Below, piece by piece: positions 50,310 through 58,158 of a stretch of 64,000 bases of DNA. The stretch's first letter is position 1. Each line of letters begins with the position of its first letter. Position numbers and translations under genes: made by a program. Location of the stretch: the IMG/VR virus record IMGVR_UViG_3300009702_000785, positions 1-64,000 of that record. One strand, 5' to 3'. This stretch comes from a virus. A model generated the notes under the pieces. That model worked only from the letters and a program-made list of their open reading frames with translations. It was not told the DNA's origin and did no database searches.

Positions 50310-51358
50310 GTTGGTTACAGAAGATATCTCAAATACCTGCTGCCAGTCTACCTTTTCAATTGTGGTATCATGGCACAGATTCAATAACTGCCTATCGGCT
50401 AATGGAAAATATGCTGGTAAAACCCAGAAGTGACACTGGTGAATCTTCTTACATGGGTAGTCTATCGTCTATTCCTACCAACGTTTATCTTACCCTCAAT
50501 CCTGGCAAAGCAGCAAAACATGCGATAGAAAGAGCAGAGCAGCAAAAAACTCAACCTGTTATTCTTGTTATACGCCCAGAAAGTCTTGGAATGGTACATA
50601 TAGATGAAGATATGGTTCACATGTTACTAAACGGTCATAGTTTCTTTGAGACTTCGGATTGGTATCCCTCTCCGCTACTGGAAAGGGAAATTTTCGATCT
50701 CGCTGCTGACTACTTTGGAATCAGTGATTTTGATACTGAACAAAGCATCAAAAAACAAGTTCTGGAGCATTTGCGGTATCAACAAGAATATGGGAGTGGG
50801 GAAGATATCGATGATGAGTTTTTACAGGAAGAGGGGATTATACCTGATTCGGGAGGCTTGTTTGAATATGATCCTTCAATGCATGCTGCTAAGGATATAG
50901 CTCGCACTTTGAATACTATACACCAAAAAGAGGCGATTACGAACTTCCAAAGTCTTGCTCATGAGGGCCAGGTTCAAGCATCGGAAATTTATATCATTCC
51001 TTGGAATATAGAAAGACAATTGGATGACGGTGTTACATGGGAAGATTCTCCGACCAGTATGAGAAGTTATGAGGATTTACATCAATTTGGAACAAAGATA
51101 AACCCGCAGCAATTGCTTATGCCGTTTATGTATGAAAAGAATGCCATATCTAATAACTGGTTGACGAAAATAGCTGTCTGGATTTATACTTCGACAGATG
51201 GGACTAAAACGCCATGCAGACGGTCTCCGTCCTGCGATGCTACAGACAGATCGAGAAATTGGTTAATGAGATTTCCTGATGGTGACTTTTCAATCCCCAG
51301 AAGCAGATTATCCTGGGAAGACACATCTGTTCCTCGTGGGCAACTGTTGCTATTTTGA
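50306..51358 (+). CDS. ADP-ribosyltransferase-like protein (MSWLQK start)
   Basis: 350 residues, GTG start overlapping the previous stop. Tag MSWLQKISQI, then LWYHGTDSITAYRLMEN and VYLTLNPGKAAKHAIERA, a pattern of the H-Y-[E/Q] ART fold (YHGT and TLNPxxAxxxA). No clear catalytic Glu assigned. The C-terminal ~65 residues contain a second tag-like NNWLTKIAVW, followed by unrelated sequence, perhaps a fused gene. T4 Alt is a known injected ART, which makes an injected effector plausible. Confidence 0.55.
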   Translation: MSWLQKISQIPAASLPFQLWYHGTDSITAYRLMENMLVKPRSDTGESSYMGSLSSIPTNVYLTLNPGKAAKHAIERAEQQKTQPVILVIRPESLGMVHIDEDMVHMLLNGHSFFETSDWYPSPLLEREIFDLAADYFGISDFDTEQSIKKQVLEHLRYQQEYGSGEDIDDEFLQEEGIIPDSGGLFEYDPSMHAAKDIARTLNTIHQKEAITNFQSLAHEGQVQASEIYIIPWNIERQLDDGVTWEDSPTSMRSYEDLHQFGTKINPQQLLMPFMYEKNAISNNWLTKIAVWIYTSTDGTKTPCRRSPSCDATDRSRNWLMRFPDGDFSIPRSRLSWEDTSVPRGQLLLF

Positions 51359-51360
51359 TT

Positions 51361-51398
51361 TCCGTATAGGAATACACTATAGTAATATAGTATACGGA
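51361..51398 (+). promoter_or_regulatory. Hairpin leader before 51428 gene
   Basis: TCCGTATA...TATACGGA with an inner CTATA-GTAA-TATAG (GNRA loop), 30 bases before the start codon. Possible mRNA-stability or control element. Confidence 0.55.
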
Positions 51399-51427
51399 TG
51401 TAGACGACGATAGGAGGTATAATCCAT

Positions 51428-51682
51428 ATGATTAAGTGGTTAATTAATTTGATGGAAAAGGAAGCAAGGCGATTCCGTCCTGAAGATGAAGTGCGCTATT
51501 TTACCCAGCCACGTAAGGGCAAAGGGCGAGGAATTGTCATGACCCCTTCTTTCCGGCCTGGGAAGGTGGTTGATTACGATAACGTGCTCAGACGATATAA
51601 AGTTCGTGATTTTCAAAATGAGGATGAGGTGCTGGTTCATCCAAGAAACCTCATACCAAATATTGTGTCCAGAAATCCGTAA
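51428..51682 (+). CDS. Small tagged protein (MIKWLIN start)
   Basis: 84 residues. Tag MIKWLINLMEK; body EVRYFTQPRKGKGRGIVMTP, then PGKVVDYDNVLRRYKVRDF, looks like an SH3-like beta barrel. GGAGG lies ten bases before the ATG. Its first twelve bases are identical to those of the kinase-like gene at 46722. Confidence 0.55.
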   Translation: MIKWLINLMEKEARRFRPEDEVRYFTQPRKGKGRGIVMTPSFRPGKVVDYDNVLRRYKVRDFQNEDEVLVHPRNLIPNIVSRNP

Positions 51683-51691
51683 TCTAAGCCT

Positions 51692-51787
51692 ATGGCATCC
51701 CCTTCCATAGAAAATACTGAGATGACGGAAACCCCGGAGGTTCCGGTAGAGACTCCAGTACAAACGATGGTCGCACAGATAAAATAA
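51692..51787 (+). CDS. Possible 31-residue acidic peptide
   Basis: ATG 51692 (MASPSIENTEMTETPEVPVE...), ending VAQIK. Proline/glutamate-rich; no ribosome site. Poor support. Confidence 0.3.
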   Translation: MASPSIENTEMTETPEVPVETPVQTMVAQIK

Positions 51788-51802
51788 TCAGGGGTACTAA
51801 AA

Positions 51803-52249
51803 GTGACAGATAGCCTTATTTGCGAGGAGATTGCTCGCAGGGCCGGGTTTGCTGTTTCGGTTGGTAATTGGATAACCCCAGATGGCATACTAATCCTGGG
51901 TCATGATTACCAAAGCCATCACTGGGAAACATTATTACGATATTGGGGTGAGTCTGTTCATCAAAAAATATGCAAGGATTGTGACGATCACTTGCAATGC
52001 ATGAACATGGCTGTAGATAGAGGGTACATCCGTCTAGTGTTTCGAGCGGATGTTTTGTTTCAGGTGGGAGCCGAAAATATAGATGACCTGTGGTCGGATT
52101 CTCCGAATTATCATATGATGATGGATATTCTGAAGTTACTTAATGATGTTGATGTGCACGTCTTTAGCAGCAATTTTTACGTTATCGGCATAGCACAATA
52201 TATCATTAAGAAGGAGATCGACAAGTTACAGATCAAGGAAAAGAAATGA
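51803..52249 (+). CDS. Unknown protein
   Basis: 148 residues, GTG start (GGGGT upstream). Alpha/beta pattern with ICKDCDDHLQC cysteines in the middle. ATGA-type overlap with the next gene. No family recognised. Confidence 0.55.
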   Translation: MTDSLICEEIARRAGFAVSVGNWITPDGILILGHDYQSHHWETLLRYWGESVHQKICKDCDDHLQCMNMAVDRGYIRLVFRADVLFQVGAENIDDLWSDSPNYHMMMDILKLLNDVDVHVFSSNFYVIGIAQYIIKKEIDKLQIKEKK

Positions 52250-52953
52250 ATCTCTACCCTCACAACATACCATCTTCTCACATGAATCAGCCGAGGGTCA
52301 AGACTGCCCTAACCATTCCGCAGCAGATGATTACGGAGCAAGTCAGTATTTACGAAGAAGCATTGCCGATTATCGAATGCAAGATGAGAAATACCATCAG
52401 GCATGAAGCGAGGCATAGAGAAGATGAGGAGCAAGGAAGACCGGAGGGGATGAGTTTTGAGGAATGGTCAAGCGAAGGGCGTGTTGAACCAATTGCTGAA
52501 GGGGCTGAGACGGAGGATTGTGAAGCTTTGGAACCACCTAAAGTTTCCAATGTAATCTCTGTGTCCGTAGACGAAGTATTCCAGAGAGCAAAGAGCGAAT
52601 CAGGTATTAACCCTTCATATCTCCAAGATGTCAAGGGAGCCATTCTGCCAGACGATATTTTGGGTCTGTATGGAATGCAGGACAACCCAGAAACCGCTTC
52701 TAATGTTGGCATGGGGTGGGATGGATCACAGTATATTAATGTTGCAGCATTCTTCAAGCCGTGGGTAGCAGAGCAGGCAAAACAGACTTTTCCTGCCAAT
52801 GTTCAGGACGACGGAATAGAGACTGATCCTGATATATATAGGACTCCCAGTGGAGTAGTTCCGCATACACCGCATATACCGCCTGCTCCATCAGGGTATC
52901 CATCACAGGCAATGCCCACTTGGGATGCATCACCCGGAGTAACTGCACGATGA
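52246..52953 (+). CDS. Unknown acidic protein
   Basis: 235 residues, with a charged N-terminal half (HEARHREDEEQGRPEGMSFEEW), a middle domain (VISVSVDEVFQRAKSESGINP) and a Pro-rich C terminus (TPSGVVPHTPHIPPAPSGYP). Probably a structural or assembly protein by its location; no family recognised. Confidence 0.5.
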   Translation: MNLYPHNIPSSHMNQPRVKTALTIPQQMITEQVSIYEEALPIIECKMRNTIRHEARHREDEEQGRPEGMSFEEWSSEGRVEPIAEGAETEDCEALEPPKVSNVISVSVDEVFQRAKSESGINPSYLQDVKGAILPDDILGLYGMQDNPETASNVGMGWDGSQYINVAAFFKPWVAEQAKQTFPANVQDDGIETDPDIYRTPSGVVPHTPHIPPAPSGYPSQAMPTWDASPGVTAR

Positions 52954-53120
52954 AAGTAAGCGCACAGCAAATGGAAGAAGTTAAGAAGGTGGCTCAGACT
53001 ATTGAACAGCGTCTTGAGAAACCATTGACCAAAGAAGATTTAGATGAGATGGATCGCAAGATTACCGAAGTCCTAGCTGAGCTAGGGCATTACAAACGAT
53101 TCTTTAAGAGACTGTCATGA
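52950..53120 (+). CDS. Small coiled-coil protein
   Basis: 56 residues from ATG 52950 (MKVSAQQMEEVKKVAQTIEQ...), strongly helical, ATGA overlap on both sides. Possibly a subunit bridging neighbouring proteins. Confidence 0.55.
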   Translation: MKVSAQQMEEVKKVAQTIEQRLEKPLTKEDLDEMDRKITEVLAELGHYKRFFKRLS

Positions 53121-53902
53121 GTTGGTTAGTCAAAGCATTTACGACTTGTCAAATGAAAGATGGAGAATATCTACTCCTGCTTGACCCGGTCGGATTTTAT
53201 GAGATGCGACATACCAAGATTATTCCTGAAGGCACAAGATTATCACAAACTCTGCCTCCGAGTGACACTTTTACTAACGATATCGTTTTAGCCTCAGCCA
53301 CATTGCCTTCATCACTTGTTGTTGATGGACGACTTGAGAGGGATGTTAAGTCTGTGATCGTACTTAAGATAGGCAGTTTACGATCACCACATGAACTATA
53401 CCAAAGATATGCTAGACTAGATGATACTCTGAAGAGAAATATGAAATCATTCAAAGATACCAGTCTATCTCAACAGTACATAGTCTCTCGTAACGATGAG
53501 CCAAAGCTTTATCGGATCACGGAATCTTTTAATGGCTCGGCAAATCTAGAGTGTTTTGGTTCTCTCAAAGATATTACTAAGCAGTCCAATGAGATGCGTC
53601 AGGCTCTTAATGAATTAGCTTCAAAGAAAACAGGGCGCAGCTATGAGGCGGCAGACCTACTACGTATAGAGAATATTTATACGTATATGAAAAACGATTT
53701 GTTACCTATTGATCCTGCTAAAATCGCATTCATACTGCGAAAAGCGGGCATCAAACCAGTATCCCACACTGAAGAAAAATGGTCAGAATGTTTCGCAGCC
53801 TTGAACGACGATGCAAAAGCAATGCGCGACGACATTAGGGCATTTCGTTCTATGAAATGGGTTCAAGAGTTTCTTAACCCCTACAGCCGGATACTACTTT
53901 GA
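53117..53902 (+). CDS. Tagged protein of unknown function (MSWLVK start)
   Basis: 261 residues beginning MSWLVKAFTT, the same N-terminal signature as the ART- and kinase-like proteins. N-terminal half beta-rich, C-terminal half helical (NEMRQALNELASKKTGRSYEA). No family recognised. Overlaps the upstream stop. Confidence 0.55.
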   Translation: MSWLVKAFTTCQMKDGEYLLLLDPVGFYEMRHTKIIPEGTRLSQTLPPSDTFTNDIVLASATLPSSLVVDGRLERDVKSVIVLKIGSLRSPHELYQRYARLDDTLKRNMKSFKDTSLSQQYIVSRNDEPKLYRITESFNGSANLECFGSLKDITKQSNEMRQALNELASKKTGRSYEAADLLRIENIYTYMKNDLLPIDPAKIAFILRKAGIKPVSHTEEKWSECFAALNDDAKAMRDDIRAFRSMKWVQEFLNPYSRILL

Positions 53903-53951
53903 CGAAGGACTTGTCATTATTTTTGCCAAAGAAATACGTGGGCAAATATTG

Positions 53952-54356
53952 ATGATAAGTTTGTTCAAAATATATTGGGAAGAGTACTCAGCCAAAACCA
54001 TCGAGGAACGGCGTGAGTATTTCGACGCCTTGTCTCCTCTTGCTAGAAAAGAGTTAATCCAATCTTTCTTTGAGGAGGGGTGGATCGAAATCTTCATGCA
54101 AAATCTTCTTGACCACATCGTAGACCGCATCAAGCGGAAATACAAAATTGATCTCATTGATCTACGTATCAAAGCAGTCAAGTATAAAAGAATATTTCTG
54201 ATTGAGAAACCCGTCTGGGATGAAATTGAATCAGAACTGCATAAGTACGTAAACCATTGTAACTTAGATGTATATTTTGGAGGCTTGCTCGTTGAATCTT
54301 GGGGTCGCAAAAAGCAGTATTACAAGATTAGAGCACGCCATAATAAATGGAGGTAA
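53952..54356 (+). CDS. Basic helical protein, unknown function
   Basis: 134 residues from ATG 53952. Helical N-terminal half (YSAKTIEERREYFDALSPLA), basic middle (IKRKYKIDLIDLRIKAVKYKR). Perhaps nucleic-acid or structural. Four bases before the PhoH gene. Confidence 0.55.
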   Translation: MISLFKIYWEEYSAKTIEERREYFDALSPLARKELIQSFFEEGWIEIFMQNLLDHIVDRIKRKYKIDLIDLRIKAVKYKRIFLIEKPVWDEIESELHKYVNHCNLDVYFGGLLVESWGRKKQYYKIRARHNKWR

Positions 54357-54359
54357 TGA

Positions 54360-55037
54360 ATGCCAAAGGCGATTATATCGGTTACCGCTAAAAATCCTGA
54401 GCAAAAGGACATGCTAAGGACAATAGCGAGCAATAATATTACATTCGTTAAGGGGGTCGCAGGGACAGGAAAGACTTATGTCTCGGTTGGATATGCACTT
54501 CAAGAACTACTGAAAGACAACTATGAGCATATGATTTTGAGCCGCCCTGTCGTAGAAGCCGGGGAGAAACTGGGATTTTTGCCGGGCGATCTAGAGGACA
54601 AAATCAACCCATATATGACCCCGATTTTCTACTCTATGGAGCAATTACTTGGGGATCACAAGGGGCTTTTGAAGAAATTGACCCTCAAAAACGGAGAACA
54701 GCCTAGGGTTCGTGTCCTTCCGTTGGCTTATATGAGAGGAGTGACATGCAATAATTCCGTAATCATATGTGACGAAATGCAGAATTCCACTCCTGCACAG
54801 ATGAGAATGGTTCTAACACGATTTGGTGAAGGATCAAAGATGATTGTCTGTGGCGATATTAAGCAGTCGGATATCAGTATGCATAACGGATTGGAGGATG
54901 CTTTCGGATTATTATCAGATGTGAAGGGAGTCGGCTTTGTAACGCTCTCCAGGGCTGCTGTAGTACGACACCCTATAATAAGGCATATTGATGAGAAATA
55001 TGAAAACCGTGAGAAAGCAATTAGACAGGAGACATAA
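54360..55037 (+). CDS. phoH: PhoH-like ATPase
   Basis: 225 residues. Walker A VKGVAGTGKTYVSVG, the arginine/ATP region RPVVEAGEKLGFLPGDLEDK, Walker B IICDEMQN and FLSRPV-type motif, with a final VVRHPIIRHI. Complete PhoH. The ATPase is common in phages, linked to RNA/phosphate metabolism; its precise job is unknown. Stop overlaps the protease start. Confidence 0.92.
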   Translation: MPKAIISVTAKNPEQKDMLRTIASNNITFVKGVAGTGKTYVSVGYALQELLKDNYEHMILSRPVVEAGEKLGFLPGDLEDKINPYMTPIFYSMEQLLGDHKGLLKKLTLKNGEQPRVRVLPLAYMRGVTCNNSVIICDEMQNSTPAQMRMVLTRFGEGSKMIVCGDIKQSDISMHNGLEDAFGLLSDVKGVGFVTLSRAAVVRHPIIRHIDEKYENREKAIRQET

Positions 55038-57121
55038 TGTCAATCAAAGTAGCAATACAAGCAGCTAAGAAGAACCAAGATTCCTTACTGGATAAAACTA
55101 ATGTAGTCTCGGTAGGGGTTGGGCTTAAGAACATGCTCAACAAAAAAGGAAAGGTCAAGAGACAAACCCCATGCGTGGTTGTAGGTGTTTCTAAGAAACT
55201 ACCTGAAGTGGGTATTATGTCAGCCGATCTAGTTCCTCAAGATGTGGATGATGTACCAATATCAGTCCAAGAAATGGGGGTGATTAGGGCACATGAAGTC
55301 GATACCACGGCCAAGCATCGACCAATTTTTCCTGGCATATCCATAGGGCATTACCAGATTACTGCCGGAACATTTGGATGTGTTGTTGTGAAGGACGGTC
55401 AAGAGATGGTCCTAAGTAATAATCACGTTCTGGCTGCGTGTTTTGATGACGAGACTGAGGTTCTTGTAGAAAACGGGTTTAAGAAATGGTCTGATATTTC
55501 TATGGATGATAAATTTGCCACCCTAAACACTACAAATGGGAAACTGGAATATCAAATTGCAGAAAAAATTCATAAGTATTATTACAACGGCGACTTAATC
55601 CACTTCAAAGGTAAGAGCATAGATTGTGTGGTCACTCCAAATCATAGGATGTGGGCCAAAAGGACATATAAATCTGGATTGCCCGATCATTGTACTGAAA
55701 GAAGTTTTGATTTTATAACAGCAGGAGAAATATCGGCTGCAATGAAGTTAAAAAAATCACTTTCGTTTGAATTTACTGACAAAGCAAAATGGAATTGTCT
55801 CACATTAGATGCAGTGACAATACCAAAGGTTGCATATGATAAAGGACGAGATAGAAATATAGGTTCTTTTGATGCGAACAAGTGGTTCGAGTTTTTAGGG
55901 TGGTATTTAGCTGATGGATCATATACTCGAAATAAGTCAAATGGTGCCTATATCATAAGTATTCGTTCAACTAAAACGGAGAATATCAACTACTTATCTT
56001 CTCTCTTATCTGATTTGGGTCTGACCCCTCAAATTTTGAAATGTGGTGCAGTGCAGGTTAACTCAAAACAACTCTTTTTATATCTGAAACAAATAGGCAG
56101 ATCAGGTACAAAACATATTCCTAGTGATGTCAAGCAACTTCACCCAGACAACTTACAAAAACTGCTTGATGGATATATTAGGGGAGATGGTTTTTCTACT
56201 CAGGCTAACCAAATTGGAGCTGTGTCTAAATCCAAACAACTATCTGATGACATGCAGGAGATAATGTTCAAATTGGGAATGAGTGTTCGTCAAAGCACTA
56301 TTTATGGCAGTCCATATAATCCAGATGGTATCTATTATCGAGTGGATTCTCGTAAACGCAGTAGCCTTAGACTCCAGTCATCTCCCGAGACAATACCATA
56401 TTCGGGATACGTATACTGTGCGACAGTTCCTAATGGCACTTTGTTAACACGAAGAAATGGATATTTAATTTGGAGTGGTAACTCTAATGATGCGTCAGTC
56501 GGAGATGCAATCTACCAGCCTGGAACATATGATGGCGGTAGCTCGGCGGACCAAATCGGCACGTTGTACGATTTTGTACCCATCACTATGTCAGGCGCAG
56601 GCGGAGGTGGAGGTGATCCGCCAGCCCCGCCAGCCCCGCCGACTTGTGGTATTGCCAAGAAAGCTGCCGGGGCAGCCAACTTGGTTGCTAAAGGCTTAGG
56701 CAGGAAGCACAGGCTAATGGCCTACAATTCTCAGGCATCGCCCAACTACTTTGATGCTGCTTTGGCCACTATGAACGTAGAGTATAAAAGAGATATCCCA
56801 CACATCGGAGTCCCATCTGCTGTAGGGACGCCAACGCTGGGTATGGATGTGCAGAAATTTGGGCGCACGACCCTGTATACGACAGGTGTAATCAACCAAA
56901 TCAGTGTAACCGTCAACGTAAGCTACGGTGGTTCCAAGATTGCTCGTTTCGAGGATCAGTTGGTCATGGGTCCAATGAGTGCCGGTGGAGACTCTGGATC
57001 GACGGTCTACGATATGGATGGAAATCTGGTTGCACTGCTATTTGCTGGTTCAGACCAGACAACCATTTGTAGCCCGATTTCTAGAGTGTTTGAAGCTTTG
57101 AACATCAAATTGCCTACGTAA
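55037..57121 (+). CDS. Trypsin-like protease with an in-frame intein
   Basis: 694 residues. Extein residues 1-134 and 483-694 rejoin as a trypsin-like fold: catalytic His in SNNHVLAA, Ser in GGDSGSTV, with a Gly/Pro linker. The intein sits directly after the His motif. The fold resembles Nal1-type trypsin-like proteases. It may mature capsid or act in the host. Without splicing the protease would be inactive. Confidence 0.85.
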   Translation: MSIKVAIQAAKKNQDSLLDKTNVVSVGVGLKNMLNKKGKVKRQTPCVVVGVSKKLPEVGIMSADLVPQDVDDVPISVQEMGVIRAHEVDTTAKHRPIFPGISIGHYQITAGTFGCVVVKDGQEMVLSNNHVLAACFDDETEVLVENGFKKWSDISMDDKFATLNTTNGKLEYQIAEKIHKYYYNGDLIHFKGKSIDCVVTPNHRMWAKRTYKSGLPDHCTERSFDFITAGEISAAMKLKKSLSFEFTDKAKWNCLTLDAVTIPKVAYDKGRDRNIGSFDANKWFEFLGWYLADGSYTRNKSNGAYIISIRSTKTENINYLSSLLSDLGLTPQILKCGAVQVNSKQLFLYLKQIGRSGTKHIPSDVKQLHPDNLQKLLDGYIRGDGFSTQANQIGAVSKSKQLSDDMQEIMFKLGMSVRQSTIYGSPYNPDGIYYRVDSRKRSSLRLQSSPETIPYSGYVYCATVPNGTLLTRRNGYLIWSGNSNDASVGDAIYQPGTYDGGSSADQIGTLYDFVPITMSGAGGGGGDPPAPPAPPTCGIAKKAAGAANLVAKGLGRKHRLMAYNSQASPNYFDAALATMNVEYKRDIPHIGVPSAVGTPTLGMDVQKFGRTTLYTTGVINQISVTVNVSYGGSKIARFEDQLVMGPMSAGGDSGSTVYDMDGNLVALLFAGSDQTTICSPISRVFEALNIKLPT
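55439..56482 (+). mobile_element. Intein (LAGLIDADG) in the protease
   Basis: 348 residues, 135-482. Begins CFDDETEVLV, ends SGN before Ser (C-terminal splice N|S). Contains WYLADGSY-like and IRGDGFS endonuclease motifs, so it is likely mobile. Insertion just after the catalytic His motif. Confidence 0.88.
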
Positions 57122-57124
57122 ATG

Positions 57125-57135
57125 GTATAATAGAA
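57125..57135 (+). promoter_or_regulatory. Extended -10 promoter element
   Basis: AAATGGTATAATAGA, the same 15-base motif as at 48500-48516, directly before the ATG at 57138. Confidence 0.5.
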
Positions 57136-57137
57136 CC

Positions 57138-57368
57138 ATGAGCGTTGGAAAGATTAAAATCGAAGGAACAGCCCAGTTCTCGGCTCCCTCGATAAGTTGT
57201 ATTTGTGAAAAATGTGGCGAACCGAGTGACGAAAACTCTACAATAGTGTTCGATTTCAAGCAGAAGAAAATCATTTATCTATGCAGTACACCTAAGTGTA
57301 AGAAAATGAACGAGATAAGCATGAATGCGGAGCCGATTCCTTACCCTAGAGCGAGATTTGGCAGATAA
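57138..57368 (+). CDS. Small zinc-ribbon protein
   Basis: 76 residues. ISCICEKCGEPSDENSTIV, then YLCSTPKCKK: two Cys pairs of a treble-clef/zinc ribbon. Could bind nucleic acid or protein. The extended -10 site is right before its ATG. Confidence 0.6.
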   Translation: MSVGKIKIEGTAQFSAPSISCICEKCGEPSDENSTIVFDFKQKKIIYLCSTPKCKKMNEISMNAEPIPYPRARFGR

Positions 57369-57402
57369 TGTATGCTGGATATAAATTTCCGGGGGTACAA
57401 CT

Positions 57403-57996
57403 GTGTACGTAGTACACAACGTCACAAACAGAACGGTGATGCTGTCTGATCTGCGAGCCGAAATCAAACCAAGGGGTCTCTTGGATTTGGAGCGGGTGGC
57501 GAATCGTATATCTATCGAAGGCAGCAAAGACCTGCAAGCAGCTTTGCGGGCCAAGATATTACATCTAGGCAGGCATAGTATTATACGATCAAAACAGGAT
57601 GCCACAACTATACACACTGAGTCTACAGTCAAAGTGGTGGAGAAAGAGAGGGACTTGGACGAAGATAAGCTCGCTCAAATGATACGAACGGCACTAAAAG
57701 AAAATGAAACACCTGTTTCTGAAGTGGATGTACAATCTCAAGTAAAGGAAGCCGTCAAAGAAGGAGTCGATGGTTTATTATCATCGATCCGAGATCAACT
57801 CAACTCAATTCAACCCGTCATCCAATCTCAACCTCAAGATCGAAGTGATGACTTGGCGATTGATCCAGAGAAATTTGCGGAGATTTCTCAGAATGCCGTA
57901 GAGAAAATTTCCCAGGAAATTGAAACAGGCAGAACCAAGTTGGGAAAAAAGTACAAGATCAACAGGAATCTGCGAGATTTAGCTGATGATTTGTAA
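57403..57996 (+). CDS. Unknown protein with coiled-coil middle
   Basis: 197 residues from GTG 57403 (GGGGGT seven bases upstream). N-terminal small domain (VYVVHNVTNRTVMLSDLRAE), then a long acidic helical region and C-terminal KYKINRNLRDLADDL. No family recognised. Confidence 0.5.
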   Translation: MYVVHNVTNRTVMLSDLRAEIKPRGLLDLERVANRISIEGSKDLQAALRAKILHLGRHSIIRSKQDATTIHTESTVKVVEKERDLDEDKLAQMIRTALKENETPVSEVDVQSQVKEAVKEGVDGLLSSIRDQLNSIQPVIQSQPQDRSDDLAIDPEKFAEISQNAVEKISQEIETGRTKLGKKYKINRNLRDLADDL

Positions 57997-58009
57997 CAAG
58001 GAGAATGTA

Positions 58010-58137
58010 ATGAAAAGAACATTCAGAACGTTTAAGCATTAGGTGATAAGCATCTGAAGATATCTGCGATAGAATTTTGTAAACAAGATGTTCTTGTTGA
58101 CAAAGTTGATATTAATCCGATGGACTTTTATTTTTGA
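58010..58137 (+). pseudogene. Small protein broken by one-base shift
   Basis: AAGGAG, then ATG 58010 (MKRTFRTFK) stops at 58042. Another frame continues ALGDKHLKISAIEFCKQDVL... to TGA 58137. A missing G in TTTAAGCATTAGG would join them into a ~42-residue protein. The start matches the 49507 peptide. Confidence 0.5.
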
Positions 58138-58158
58138 TCTTGAATTGGAGGTTTAGTT

